A DNA stretch of 64,000 nt from Rhinopithecus roxellana (GCF_007565055.1 NC_044553.1:127494978-127558977), one strand, 5' to 3'. Positions 23,101-35,934 are shown, numbered from the stretch's first letter. The notes: generated by a model not told the origin, from the sequence alone. Numbers and translations: made by a program.

Positions 23101-25189
23101 TAGCTGGAAAGTTGGGAATTCATAAATTAACTTCCCAAACTTCAAAGATGCTGCAACTTCTGGTTGAGCAAGAAATAGCTCACTTCCTGTTCAACAGGCT
23201 TCCAACACTGAGTCAAACAGAGCAATCAGATGATTCAGACCTCTGCTGAGTGGCCCTAATGGACGCCTCCAAAACTTACAATGAAAAGCATACTCAGAAA
23301 TCCTTACCCTCGTCCACACTGCTCAGCAAGACTCCGCCATCTGTAATTCTACTGAGCGCCGCTGTGCGGAGATAGCCTGGTGTGGACGCTTGTCCCTATC
23401 ATCTCCGTTCTCAGATGCAGCATCAGCGGGAACACCTGGACTTCCTTGGCTAAATCATCGCTTCTCTTATTTTGTCCCTGCGTATTTAACATCCCTGTAG
23501 TCCGATGCGTTATCACAGTGAGTCATCATAGGAGTCCAGGAAGACAGGACTTTAAAATTCAAGGCTGGCTCTGCAGATGGAGCAGATGAGCACGGAATGC
23601 AGCCTCGCCACCCAGCCGCTGGCAGAGCCCGTACCCTTCCTCAGCTTTGAGAACTGTCAGCAGATTCACTGCGCGTGTGAGCATGCAAGCCGCCTCCCAG
23701 CGGACGGACAAGGCACTCTCATGTCTGGTAAGAAGTCCGGCCGCAGAGGCCAGAGCACATGTCCTCTCGAGGTGCAATAGGGGCGGGTTGTCATGACTTT
23801 CCTTCTGGTCGTGGACGTGCAAGGAAACTTCCTTTCTTTCTTCATCACTGGGCCTTCTTTGAGGCAAGTAAACATGCCTTTTCTATGTCTCCATTAAATG
23901 GCAAATGTCCTGAACTACACCGATTCCACCTGCCAGCATGATAAATTTCCAAAGAATAAGTCCATGGTAAGATTCCTGGAAAACGACATCAGTTTTTACT
24001 TAGGAAATGCCTGAAGGCCATGAGCAACGGGAGCCCCTGGGGGACCTGGCGGCCAGGACACCTCTCTCCATCACAGGCACAACCCACAGCCCAGAGGCCT
24101 TTCCAGGGGGCTCAGACACAACTTCTAGGGTCATACAGCCCTGTAGATGTACAAGACACAGGAAACTAAGCAGACCTCAAACCACCCCATGACATTCTCT
24201 GAAATTCTTTTGTTTTAATAAATCTCAGACATGGTATTTGTCATTTACCATTTTCTCCTAAAAATCAGAGGCATAAATCACCGTAAGTGTTGATGTCTTC
24301 TTGTTAGCTGGTTTCAGAAACATTATCTATTGAAACTACAAGAGCAGAAATGGTTTAATCCCATAAAAATTATGTTCTATGACTTTTGTCCTGGCCAGAC
24401 TGGAAAACTTCTTTACTGAAGTTGTCAGCCACGATGGGCACAAGAAGCAGAGGAGTTTCACGCGTGTGAGTTAGGAAGGAAGATCCACCATTGGAAGAAA
24501 CCACCAGCTAAAAATCTGGTGACTAAAAGAAGGGATTGGGGTTAGGGGTCCTGGCTATGTGGAAAGGTTTATTTCACCACCTAGACAATGGACATGAGAG
24601 CAATGTCTATTCCACACCCTGTCTCTGAATCCTTCCCTTGGTAATAAGCAGGGAAGAGTACAGAGTCTGGACAAGAGGAGATAGGAGACAGGGACATTCT
24701 TCATTAAGGACGACCCGAGCACATACCGTACACAGAGGAACTAGATGACGAGCAGGTGCTTTTCCTGATCGCAGCCTTGGGTCTCAGGAGAAATCAGTGA
24801 AGAATCCAGAATAACTGCTGGAGCCATTCTTAAAAAGCTACCCTACAAACGAGTTCCATTTATTGCAGAATAAATCAAAAACTATAATGAAAACGCTGAT
24901 CCACCACCTTTCCCATCCTCATGTCCACCGGTTTTCTGTTTGCAGCGGAAGCCACCGTGGGGGTCTCGCGAACTTCCCACTCAGTCTGAGCTTGGAGCAC
25001 CAATGGCAGGATCTGAGCTCCTTCCAGGCGGAGGTTTCTCACAAACGCTCTCCACACGCCCCAGTTTCGTTCTCCCACCAACACTGGACAGCACTTCTCA
25101 CTTTTTTCCACAGCTTTTTCCATCACTACATCATCACTTTTAGAACATTCCTGCAAATTCTCAGGCTGGATGTCTGGTGTTAATTTTCA
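20179..25189. other. Five kb with almost no recognisable repeats
   Basis: Apart from an A run at 23038-23049, I recognise no Alu, L1, LTR or DNA-transposon sequence here, unlike neighbouring DNA. No exon is supported. The segment includes a CTCF-like motif (21877-21893). Confidence 0.5.
21877..21893 (-). promoter_or_regulatory. CTCF-like motif candidate
   Basis: gtgccacctggtggtca matches the complement of the CTCF core (GCGCCCCCTGGTGGCCA) at about 14 of 17 positions. This is a motif resemblance only. Such matches are common by chance. Confidence 0.3.
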
Positions 25190-25262
25190 TTTCAGGGCCT
25201 AAAACCATGCCTGACTCAAAGAAGGAGTTCAATATCTCAACATATATTTGCTAAATGAATAA
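25190..25262 (+). repeat. MIR/L2 3'-end remnant
   Basis: 'ccatgcctgactcaaagaag' followed by 'atatttgctaaatgaataac' resembles the end of MIR or L2 elements. Confidence 0.5.
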
Positions 25263-25320
25263 CTTTCTTTTGTCACTGACTTTATCATTGTTTTGTATGT
25301 TTATTTTCTTTTTCCTTTCC

Positions 25321-25628
25321 TTTTTTTTTTTTTTTTTTTTTTTGGAGAGAAGGTCTCACTCTGTCAACCAGGCTGGAGTGCAGTGGCACAATCACAGCTC
25401 ACTGCAGCCTCAGGCCCCCCAGGCTCAAGTGATCCTCCCACCTCAGCCTCCCGAGTAGCTGGGACTACAGGAGTGCACCACCACACCTGGCTAATTATTT
25501 TGTAGTTTTTGTAGACACAGGTTTTCTCCATGTTGCCCAGGCTGATTTTGAGCTCCTGGACTCAAGTAACCCACCATCTCAGCCTCCCACAGTGCTAGGA
25601 TTACAGGCTTGAGCCACTGCACCCAGCC
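25321..25628 (-). mobile_element. AluJ-type element
   Basis: Poly-T, then a diverged Alu complement with the old-family features 'cctcaggccccccaggctc' and 'tgttgcccaggctg', ending cacccagcc. Confidence 0.9.
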
Positions 25629-25916
25629 TGTACATTTGTTTTCTATTTGTGACTATTTGTGATTCTTCTTCTCCTGCAAATTTTTAAAAATTATTACCTC
25701 GAGTTGATCATTGCAGAATGTATACATGTATCAAAATGTCACATTGTACCTCATCAATATGTACAATTATGATTTGCCAATTAAAATAATACAAAACTCT
25801 TTAAAAATTAAAAACCATCTATTTCCCTGGTATTTCTGGGATGATTTTTTTTTTTCTCAATGACTTTTGAGAACGCTTTTGCTTTGTTCTCAAACCTTTG
25901 ATAATCTCCATCATTA
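25629..25916. other. AT-rich intronic DNA
   Basis: AT-rich sequence between an Alu and a DNA element; nothing further was recognised. Confidence 0.5.
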
Positions 25917-26276
25917 CTGGTTGGGTATCCCTTATCTGAAATGCATGGGACCAGAAGTGTTTCAGATTTCAGATTATTTCACAGTTGAAAATATTTCCAT
26001 ATATAATGAAATATCTTAAAAACGGAAACAAAGTATAAACAGGAATTCATTTATGTTTCATACACACCTTATGCGCATAGCCTGAAGGTAATTTTATTAT
26101 TCCCGTGGGAACACTGAAAACGCCACGTGTTCTGTGCCGGCGTTTGACTGTGACCTGCCATGTGAGGTCAGGTGTGGGATTTTCTATTTGTCGCATCAGG
26201 TCAGTGCTCACAAAGCTTTGGATTTTGGAGCCTTCTGGATTTCTGGTTTTCAGATTTGGGATGCTCCGCCTGTATC
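25917..26276. mobile_element. Non-autonomous DNA transposon fossil (probably Tigger/mariner-type)
   Basis: The left end 'gggtatcccttatctgaaat' and the right end 'cagatttgggatgctc' are imperfect inverted copies of each other. The interior ('gaccagaagtgtttcagat', 'ttcatttatgtttcata', 'ttatgcgcatagcctgaagg') matches a common primate repeat I know. The family name is not certain. Confidence 0.7.
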
Positions 26277-26458
26277 TAAGTCTTCCATTGTCTCCTTTTG
26301 ACTTCCTGAATCAATACTCATATCATTAGCAAATAATGATAGCTTTAGAACTAATTTCCCGAAGTTACAGATGTAACATGTTCAGGTTACTTTTTGTACT
26401 GATTGGTCTTTCCATCCTTCTTAAGATGTTACAGGGGTGAAAGCCCGGGATGTGCCAG

Positions 26459-26602
26459 CAGGCTGGTCTGGTGCGGGACACTGGGTCTCTATTACAGGCT
26501 GGTCTGGTGTGGGACACGGCGTCTTTATTACAGGCTGGTCTGGTGTGGGACACGGTGTCTCTATTACAGGCTGCTCTGGTGTGGGACACAGCGTCTCTAC
26601 TA
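26459..26602. repeat. 36-bp minisatellite, four units
   Basis: Units begin caggctggtctggtg at 26459, 26495, 26531 and 26567. Each differs by a few bases. The length is a multiple of three, so the overlapping open frames are artefacts of the repeat. Confidence 0.95.
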
Positions 26603-27298
26603 CACAGCCTTCTTTTACTTGAGGGTCTTGTTGTTGCTGCTGCTGCTTTTTTCACGATCCTTTAAGAATGTAAAGACTATTATTAGCTGACAAGTCGTTA
26701 AAAAAAAAAAAAAAAAAAGCAGGTCTTGGCCCCTAGGCTGTAACTTACAAACTTTGCCCAGTTTCACTCTCAGGTTTGACACTCTTGCTCTGTGGCTGAT
26801 GACCATTCCACCAACGGTCCACTAAGAGTCCCCCTCAAAATGAGGACAGTAACTTAGACTTTTATAGTCGATCTTAATGACGACAAGCTGGTCTCACAGC
26901 TTCAGTGTGGTGCACGGCAGCTGTTCCTCCCCGCTCCATACAGAGCTCATCTCATACCCGAAGCCCCCAGATCTGCTGAGTGTCCTTTCAGAGTGAGAGG
27001 TGCTTTGGGAGCAGCGTCCCTGTCATCGAGAACGATGTGTATCCATTCCGTCTGACGGGTCTGCAGCTCTGCGTTGTCCCGGCCAGGTTTCTATAAGGGA
27101 GTCAGGGCAGCACCACAAAATAAACGGATGTGTTTCCACCTTTCCTGTAACACTCAGTCAAGTCTTACAGCCTTGGGAGTGTTGCTTCTGAAAAAATCCG
27201 AAAAATGTGACTTTGGCTCTGGAACCTTTTTTGGAGGAAAATCTTTGAGAACTTTTACAATTTTTTCCAGTGTTGCTTATTTCCGTCTTCCTTGTTTA
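26603..27298. other. Unique intronic DNA with an A run
   Basis: A homopolymer of about 18 A lies at 26701-26718. A TGC/TTG-rich short tract lies near 26628-26645. Nothing else was recognised. Confidence 0.5.
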
Positions 27299-29000
27299 TT
27301 TCTATTTTTATTTTAGATTCAGGGGGTACATGGGCAGGTTTGTTCCCTGGATATATTTTGTGATGCTGAGGTCTGGGCTTTGATAGGTCCCATCTCCCAG
27401 GTAGTGAGCACAGAACCCAACAGATAGTTTTTCAGTCCTTGGCCTCCTCACACCCTCCCTCCTTTTTTCTTTTGTTTTTGTTTTTGTTTTTGAGATGGAG
27501 TTTCGCTCTCTCGTCCAGTGTAGTGGTGCGATCTTGGCTCACTGCAATCTCCGCCTCCCAGACTCAAGAGATTCTCCCGCCTCAGCCTCCTGAGTAGCTG
27601 GGATTACAGGTGCACGCTATTTTTTTAGTAGAGATGGGGTTTCACCAGGTTGGCCAGGCTGGTCTTGAACTGCTGACAGCAGGTGATCCGCCTGCCTCAG
27701 CCAGAGTGCTGGGATTAGAGGCGTGAGCCACTGCGCCCAGCTTCTCCCTCTTTTGAAGTCCTCAGTGTCTATTCCCATCTTTATGTCCATGTGTATCCAA
27801 AATTTAGCTTCCACTTATAAATGATGACATGCAGTATTTCATTTTTGTGTCTTCATTAATTCACTTAGGATCACGGCCTCCACCTTCCCATCGATGTTGC
27901 TGCACACGATATGCCTTCACTCTTTTTAAATGGCCGCATGGTATTTCATGGTGTATATTTACCACATTTTCTTTTTTCTGTCAACCATTTATGGGTACGT
28001 GGGTTGATTCTATGTCTTTGCTATTGTGAATAGTCCTGCAGGGAACATACAAGTGCATATGTCTTTTTGATAGAATGATATGTTTTCCACTGGGTATATA
28101 CTAGGTAATGGGATTACGAGATCGAATGGTAGTTCTGTTTTTACTTCTTTGAGAAATCTCCAAAATGCTCTCCACAATAGCTGAACCAATTTCCATTCCC
28201 ACCAACAGTGTATAAGTGTACCCTTTTCTCTGCAGCCTCTCCAACCCTGTTAGCTTCTGCCTTTTTAGTAATAACTATTCTGACTGGCGTGAGAGGGTTT
28301 CTCACTATGCTTCTGATTTGCACTTTTCTGATGATGAGTGATGTTGAGGATTTTTTCATTTGTTGGTCACTTGTATGTCTTCTTTGAGAAGTATCTGTCC
28401 ATGTCCTTTACCCACTTTCTAACGGGGTTGTTTTTGTTTCTTGATTTAAGTTTCTTGTAGATTCTGGACATGAGACCTCTAGGAGAAGCATAGTGAATAT
28501 TTTCCTCCATTCTGTAGGTTGTCCATTTACTCCGTTGACAGTTTCTGTTGCTGTGCAGAAGTTCTTTAGTTTGGTCCCACTGTCAATTTTTGGTTTTGTT
28601 GCAATTGCTTTTGAGGACTTAGCCATAAATTCCGTGCCAAGGCCAATATCCAGAAGGGTATTTCCTAGGTTTTCTTCTAGGATTTTGTTATTTTGATGTC
28701 TTACATTTAAGTCTTTAATCCACCTTGAGTTAATTTTTGTATATGGTGATATGGAGGGTCCAGTTTCATTCTTCTTCATGTGGCCTGTTTTCCCAGCACT
28801 AGTTGCTGAACAGAGAGTCCTTTCCCTATTGTTTATTTTTATCAATTTTATCAAAGATCAGTTTCTTATATGTGTGCTGCTTTATTTCTGGGTTATCCAC
28901 TCTATTCCACTTGTCCGTCTGCCTATTTTTGTGCCAGTACCATGCTATTTTGGTTCGTGGAGTCTTGCAGTATAGTAGGAAATTGTGTTTCCCTCTTCTT
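27299..29000 (-). mobile_element. L1 3' end (ORF2 end plus 3' UTR), interrupted by an Alu
   Basis: Read as complement, this is the 3' part of an older L1 (L1PB/L1MA-like). The 3' end is at 27299 ('gattcagggggtacatgg'). ORF2-derived text includes 'gctattgtgaatagtcctgc', 'cccaccaacagtgtataag' and 'cttaagtctttaatcc'-like segments up to 'gtgccagtaccatgctatt'. The frame is broken by many stops and the element is 5' truncated, so it cannot encode a working protein. Confidence 0.92.
27469..27741 (-). mobile_element. Alu element inside the L1, internally deleted
   Basis: A (tttttg)n-like tail precedes an Alu complement. About 30 bp around the linker are missing ('gtgcacgctatttttttagtag'). It ends gcgcccagc. 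It lies inside the 3' UTR of the L1, so it is younger than that L1. Confidence 0.9.
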
Positions 29001-29616
29001 TTGACCCAGGTTAATCTTTCCCTCAAATTGTCCGCTGTATCTAGGCTTTCTAAACTATGAGCACAGTTATACATTAGGTATTTTAATCATCTGCTAATCC
29101 ATTTGCTGAATCTTCTTGCTCATTGATTTTTGTTTGTCTTGATACTAGATTTCGCGTGTTTTAGAGGCAGTAGGAGGGAAGTGTCCTGCCATCACGGAAA
29201 CTCACGGGCACCGTGGCACTTTCATCAAGCAGTTACAGGAGGAATGAAGGGCCGTATGCTCACATTTTCTGTGAGTTTCCAGGCCTAACGCTCCACATTG
29301 GCCCACAGAATGCCAAGTTTTTCTACCTCCCGTGCCACACCCCGAGGCCCCACTGGCCACTGGTTATGGTGCCAGCACCTGAGGGCTGAGTCCTTTCTCT
29401 GATCTGGTCGCCATGTGAGGCACGGGAGTGAGAGCACCCCTCAAGGTGATCAGAGGTGTCGTGATCAACATAACTCAGCACTCTCAAAAGACATAACTCA
29501 GCACTCTCAAAAGACATAACTCAGCACTCTCAAGAGACCAGTCCACACCAGGAATTTCACAGGGGTGGGACAGGGAACACCCTATCCTTCTACCAGACAT
29601 GGCATTCTTCCTCTTA
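29001..29616. other. Unique intronic DNA with a short tandem array
   Basis: Contains the 23-bp array at 29468-29536. The rest is unrecognised. Confidence 0.5.
29468..29536. repeat. 23-bp tandem repeat, three units
   Basis: The unit acataactcagcactctcaa plus aag is repeated at 29468, 29491 and 29514, nearly identical. There are no spacers, so it is not CRISPR-like. Confidence 0.95.
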
Positions 29617-30124
29617 GATCGGGGGCCCCACTCCCCGAACTGTGGCGGGTTATTGGTCCATGGCCTGTTAGGAACTGGGCCACATGGCAGGAGGTGAGAG
29701 GCGGGCAAGCAAGAGAAGCTTCATCTCACCATCACTCACATGACCACTTGAGCTCCGCCTCCTGTCAGATCAGCAGTGACATCAGATTCTCACAGGAGCA
29801 TGAGCCCTACTGTGAACTGCACATGTGAAAGATCGGGGCTGCACACTCCCTGTGAGAATCCAACGCCTGAGGATCTGTCACTGTCTCCCATCACCTCCAG
29901 ATGGGACCATCTAGTTGTGGGGAAACAAACTCAGGCTCCCACTGATTCACCACGATGGTGAGTTGCATAATTATTTCACTGTATCTGACAATATAATAGC
30001 AATAGAAGCAGACTGCACAATACATGTAATGCAGTTAAATCATCCTGAAATCCCCCGCCCTGGTCCGTGGAAAAACTGTCTTCCACAAAACCGGTCCCTG
30101 GTGCCAAAAAGGTTGGGGACTGCT
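29617..30124. mobile_element. DNA-transposon-like interspersed repeat
   Basis: It follows a common primate repeat with 'ggcctgttaggaactgggcc' and 'gctccgcctcctgtcagatc' at the left and 'ccggtccctggtgcc' then 'ggttggggactgctg' at the right. The two ends are imperfect inverted repeats. I do not assign the superfamily. Confidence 0.75.
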
Positions 30125-30127
30125 GTC

Positions 30128-30340
30128 TTGGATGGTATCTTCCTACTGTGCCCCACACAGAGGAAGGCACAAGACAGTTTTCTGAGCTCCCTTTTATAAA
30201 GACACTAACCCCACGTGTGGGGCCTCCACCCTCATGACTTAATGCCCTTCCCAAAGGACACACTTCCTAGCATCACCACCTTGGGAGTTAGGATTTCAAC
30301 TGATGAATTTTGGGGGAGACACAAAATTCAGTCCACAACA
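30128..30340 (-). mobile_element. MLT1-like MaLR LTR fragment
   Basis: It contains 'cttttataaagacactaacc', 'gagttaggatttcaac' and 'gatgaattttgggggagac' and ends 'cagtccacaaca', the complement of an MLT1 LTR start. It adjoins the DNA element to its left. Confidence 0.75.
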
Positions 30341-31784
30341 TATACTATTCATCAAAACATGTATCCATTATAAATAACGGCGAATTCACTATAGTTTGTC
30401 TTCTGGATGGACATTGGTATCCATCCAGATGCATTTTAGAGGGACATGAACTCAATAAAGAAAAATAAAATCAATAAAACAACATTTCTCCTGAAATTCT
30501 AAATGACCAGTACATTTAAGTCAGGTTTAATCATTATCTAAAGTGACTGAAATCAGGACAGTCAACAATCGTAGCTTGTCTAGAGTCTTTCGCTTTGGAA
30601 TGAGAGCCTATAGACTTTAAGGCAAATGTAAAAAGCAACTGCGTCATGGTCATCTAATAAATACACAGAATTTGTGGACTGAGTCCTATTGCCTCAATTT
30701 ATCTGGTTACACCTGGCATTGTATTGACATTTATGTGCTAGAGTTAACAGCAGTATAAATTTGACCATATTTGGATCATTTTCCCTTACCATATATAATG
30801 GATAAATCTCTTCCTCTCAGGAGTTTAAAAACTACGTAATTTGCAATAGCAGGACCATGATATTAAACATCATATTATAAGCAAAATACATACAGTTATT
30901 GGTAATAAATTGTAACACTTAATATATAGTAATCAGTGGTAATACTGTATGACGACTATAAGTAATTTCATTGTAATTACAGATCATTAGTTTATAATGT
31001 AAGAAATAATAGTATTATAATTAAATTTTAAAAGTTGATGAAAATAATGTATTGTCATCCACTTGGAAACAAAATACCCAAGAAAAAAAACAGCCCCCTT
31101 CAGGAAGTCTGAATCTTAATAACTCAGCTGCTTCCACATTACTGTGTTTAGGTATTCAAGGGACTCTCATTCTCCCGGGCAAATAAGGGCTTTACAGCTT
31201 TACTGTTAGTAAAACCCAGAGATCCTCCTAAGATCCCCTGAGGTGCTGTCTTATCCTAGGAACAGCAGGACGAAGGGCAAGGCAATGGCGTGTGGCTGCC
31301 CTGCCACCTCCCAGGTGGAGGGAGTTGCCTGGAGACCTGAACAGCCCTGCTCTTTCTGCGAGGAAGGGACAGTAATTTCACCTACCCTCGGGAAGCAGGG
31401 GAGAATGCAGTTTGGGGTCGCCAGGGGGCCCCAGGGACAGAGTTTCAGGCATGAGCACAGAAGACGGAGGAAACAGCTCAAAGCAAATCCTTTCCTTCAT
31501 ACAGGAAGTAAAATATTGTGTCTTTTCCCTACAGCTAATCTCTTTGTGTGTCATCAAAGAACATGTGGAGACTATCTCAGTCCATGCCCAATATAGAGAC
31601 TAAATCTCACTTCAGAATCTGCATATACATAGGTATCAGAACTGCATGTACCAGAGATTAAATTTAAATCTTCTTCCTCTACCAAAAAGACGTGTGTTTC
31701 CTCTCTGCTTTTGGAAAGGCCCGTCTCGGAACAGAATAGAGAAACCCACTTATAATAGGTCTTATTCAACATATTGCAGACAAC
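30341..31784. other. AT-rich unique intronic DNA
   Basis: Strongly AT-rich to about 31100, then GC-richer to 31480. No repeat or exon was recognised; the 117-codon frame at 31243-31596 has no known domain. Confidence 0.5.
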
Positions 31785-31960
31785 ATCACAGGCATCGATG
31801 TATTATCTAATTAATCCACAATCGACCCATCTGCAATAGGGTTTAACAAATACAAAAACAGAGGCCCAGGGAGGGCACACGGGTGTCCTGGTGTCACACA
31901 GGTAGACACGATCTTTCATCCCTTCTCACTGTGCCCCTCCCAGAGCCCCGCTCTTCTCCT
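31785..31960 (-). repeat. MIR-like SINE remnant
   Basis: 'gtattatctaattaatccac' followed by 'aacagaggcccagggaggg' and a 'ggtgtcacacaggtag'-like stretch matches the MIR core layout. Confidence 0.6.
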
Positions 31961-32504
31961 GGACTAGCAGCGTGCACACATCACTCATCCTTTCTTACTC
32001 TTCTCAGGGAATTAACTATGAGCTATTGCACTAAACACATCTACCCGCTTATGCATTTCTGGTGTAATTCTTAAATATATTTAATGGGTGTTTTTATTGT
32101 GCCCGCTTTTCAAATAAGGGAAATGAAAAGTGTCATGTTCAATACTCGGGAGGGAGCATTTGAGCCCGGGTTTGCCTTATTCCGTGACCACGATCACCGA
32201 CATCCCCGCTGGGTGTGCGGCTTTCATTACTACGGTCGGTCCCCAGCTCAGGGCAGTGATTGGTAAGGCTGCTGGGAAGGAATTGAGCTCCCAAGTTAGA
32301 AGCTGTAAGATTGGAAACTGGAAGAAACTAATACAAACAGTGTGAAGCACAGCCAGCCAGCAGATGCTCCAGGAAGATAGTGAAATTCTAAGACTGTATG
32401 AGGGTTTAAATAAACGAAGCTCTGATTTGTGCGACTGTAGTCTGCGGACCCATGTAACGCGAAAGCAGGAACTACCTGAAGGCAAAGATTCATCAGCAGC
32501 TGGG

Positions 32505-32650
32505 CTGCCTACATAATTGGTGGAGTCCAGCACAAAATAAAAATGCAGGGCTCCTTAATCAAAAACAGTTATGAACATCAAGAGAGAGACACCAGAGCAT
32601 TAAACCCAATGCTGCATGTGCAGGAGATGCACACTCATGCAGCCACCCTG
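32505..32650. repeat. Old interspersed repeat, family uncertain
   Basis: 'ttggtggagtccagcac' and 'aaaatgcagggctccttaat' resemble an ancient DNA-transposon consensus that I remember only loosely. Confidence 0.35.
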
Positions 32651-35339
32651 CCCGAAGGCAGCCCAGCACTTCCTGGGAATCTCTGAGCTTGCAAAGCTGC
32701 ATCTTTCTCTAGTGTCTGAGTACTGACTTCCTCTAACAGGCTACGCATCCGAGGCTCACAGAGCGCCCTAGCGTGGTGGGCAGCAGGCCCCAGGGTAGCC
32801 CTCAAACACACAGAGGAAAGTCAGGACCTGGCTGTTGCAGAAGAATCCAACTTCCATCCACTTGCAGGGGTAGGGAGGGAAGGAGAGGGAGATACAGTCA
32901 GAGATGGTCAGGGTTAGGAGGACCAGGGCCTCAATGCCTTGGACTCTGAACTGAGGTTGCCACGACCTGGCACAGAAGCCACATGATGGTGACATAGTTA
33001 ATCCCCCACATCTCTCGGGAGAGATTTAAGTTTAAGGAAATTTCAAATGGTCATTGGAGACATCTTTCTTTTTGAAGGAAATTGACAATGCCTGCCCTGC
33101 CGTGGGCAGCTGACTGATGTTATGATTTTATGATTTGATGCTATTAGTTCCAATGGTGGTTTCAGGGGACCGAAACCTGCCTGTTTTTCTCAGACACCTA
33201 AGATCTTCCTAAGACCATGGGGGACGGGTGGAAGAGCGAAGCCCCAGCCACCTGCCTGCAGGCCCTATGGAGGGACTGAGGTCAGCTGCTGGGACTGTGG
33301 ACTCCTCTGCTGAGTCCCCAGCTGGCTCCTGCTGCAGGGGCCAGATGAACTCCCTGTTGCAGAACAGATCCATGTCTATCTAGTCTGCTCGTGAGGTGGG
33401 CCGGGAGCCTGGCACCTAGAGCTTGCATCTCCCCAGAGATTCTGTCTGGACGTTCTGGATCAGAGGGTGGGCTGGCACACAAACCGTGTCGGGGCACCTC
33501 TCAGGGAAAGGAAGCCTGGACCTGCACACCCTCTTCAGAGTAAACGAGCCTATGAGAGGCTCACGGGACAGTGAGGTGCGGTCCTCCGGCAGGCACGGGG
33601 CCCTGGTACTTACCCGCTGCAGCACCCATTGCTGGGGCCTCTCTCTAGGCCGGAGAAGGATGGAGCCCTCTCCAGACTCCCTGATCCACGGCAGCCCTCC
33701 CTCACCGACTATCTGTGTTCTACCTTGCCTGGATGCAAACGACCTACTCTCAATGCATTTTCTGGGACCCCTGCTCATCGCAGTCTCTCGTTTTCTGTAA
33801 TTCAGTTATTTCACAAATTAAATTTTTATCTGGATTCAAAACATTTAGCAAAATGACCACCAGTTAGAACTTAATAGATCCAAATAAAGATAAAGTACAC
33901 AATTAAAGGTTGTCTCCTAGACTGAGGTAATCCATCCTGATTCCATTTTTAGCCCAGAAATAGATTCACACTGCCTCTCCCAGATTAGCAAAGTCGGCAG
34001 CAGCCCGACAGCAAAGACAATATCATTTTCAGCTTGTCCTTTTAACATCGACCTGACCATGAGTCTCAGACACCAAAAATTACTGGTTTATAAGGATGCT
34101 TGCAAGGTATAAATTTGAAAAACTTTGTGCATTGCCAAATACGTCTCAAGTATTAAACATTCCCTTTCTTACTCAGCCAAGTTGATATAAAGGGAACAGC
34201 CCTTGACTTTTAGCTGAAGTTTTCATATGTCACAGATTTATGAGAACCAAGAATCATGAACACGTTTCTGATTTTCATAATTAACTAGGATATGATGTTA
34301 GGGCTCCCTGTAAGCCAGGCTATGGGTACATATTTTCCATCAAAACGATAGTCAGTGAACATGAATTACAGTAATGAAGGTGCTGGGCCTCGTCTTATTC
34401 AGTGGTTCTACAGATAATGAGGAGACCTGCGAGGGTAATCTGTTCCCCTTCCCAAACATGCACAGTGCACCCTGGACTGCTGATTCCCCAATCATGTCAG
34501 CAGTATGTCAACTGTAAGGCTGGGAAGTCTCAGGGAATATGGAACATTTGGCCAGAATGTTCCTTCAGAACACAGCGGCCTGAAGAGACCCTATATGTTA
34601 GATTTAAAATGAGTATGTGGTGGTTTATCTCCGGAGAGGAAACCAGCAGGAAAAATTATGCAACAACTAGCTGAGCAAGCAACTGACACCATATGTTCCC
34701 ACTGCAGACGTTATCGTACATCGTCTTTCACTATCCCAGAGTATTAAAGAACAGAGTCATTCAAGAGGGATTTTAAATAAATAACTAAACCGATAAAACA
34801 AGAAAGAAGTACGGTGGCAATAACACTTCATTTGATACCACTTTGTCTAAAAACATCAAATTCCACTAAGTGGAGATCTGAGAGCCACAGACGTGCCTGA
34901 TTATATTCTACCTCCAAAAGGAAAAGCTCAAAGACAATGGCAAAATGAACATTCTCTTCCTCTCCAAGAGTGGACTGACATTTTAAAGGTGTGTGCCCAT
35001 TCTCACACCTCCAGAAAAGATACCTCCCGCATCCAAAAGGGATGCAACACCAACATGCTGGGACTTTGAAACTGGAGTTTAACGAATTTGCTATCAATAC
35101 ATACATGACAGAGCGACAGAAGTGGGAAGGATGGGTTTTCTCCTGCAATACAAAGCTGTGAATGAAAGACGGACGAGGCAGTAGGGAACGTGCACAGTGC
35201 TAACCGTCCGGGAGACCGACCACACAGAGATCAGCACGGGCGAGGGAAGGCCCATGCCTGTCTTCATGCAGCTGGAGAATACAGGAGTGAGCCAGGGAGA
35301 CACTAAGTAAGTGGAAACAAGTTTAAGAAGTATAGAAGG
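32651..35339. other. Unique intronic DNA
   Basis: No repeat was recognised with confidence in 2.7 kb. Moderately GC-rich to 33780, AT-rich after that. The complementary open frames near 33416-33800 lack domain similarity. Confidence 0.5.
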
Positions 35340-35637
35340 GGCCAGGCACAGTGGCTCATGCCAGTAATCCCAGCACTTTGGGAGGCCGAGGCAGGCGGAT
35401 CACCTGAGGTCAGGAGTTCAAGACCAGCCTGACCAACATGGAGAAACCAGTCTCTACTAAAAATACAAAAAAATTAGCTAGGTGTGCTGGCGCATGCCTG
35501 TAATCCCAGCTACTCGGGAGGCTGGGGCAGAAGAATCGCTTGAACCTGGGAGACGGAGGCTGCAGTGAGCTGAGATCATGCCATTGTACTCGAGAGCCTG
35601 GGCAACAAGAGTGAAACTCCATCTCAAAAAAAAAAAA
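35340..35637 (+). mobile_element. AluS-type element
   Basis: Full dimeric Alu with an A tail. Flanks aagtatagaagg (before) and aagtatgtaagg (after) are the target duplication, diverged by one or two bases. Confidence 0.93.
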
Positions 35638-35934
35638 GTATGTAAGGATTCAAGGGCATCCCTTCCCTCGCCCCTTCACACTTCCGTGACGCTTCCTTGG
35701 AACTCGGAGCTCTCTGCAGTTCTCACGTCTGCCCACATTCTCCTCTGGCACAGTAAACGTAATTAGTATCTCCATGTGCAGGTGAAGAGGCTGAGCCAGT
35801 GTTTCTCCACGCACTTAGAACAAATTGGCCCCTGCACGAGGACTTGGTTTTGCTGCAAAGTGAAGACAAGCGGCCCTACAGAGACCATGCTGCCTCTGGA
35901 GGAGAGACCTGGGCATGGGCCTTGACCACTGTCT

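Noticed and set aside
28408..28854. 148-codon minus-strand frame
   Set aside because: It is a surviving piece of L1 ORF2 in a 5'-truncated, stop-containing element, not a functional gene.
29468..29536. Direct repeats resembling a CRISPR array
   Set aside because: Units are contiguous with no spacers, and the genome is a primate nuclear one.
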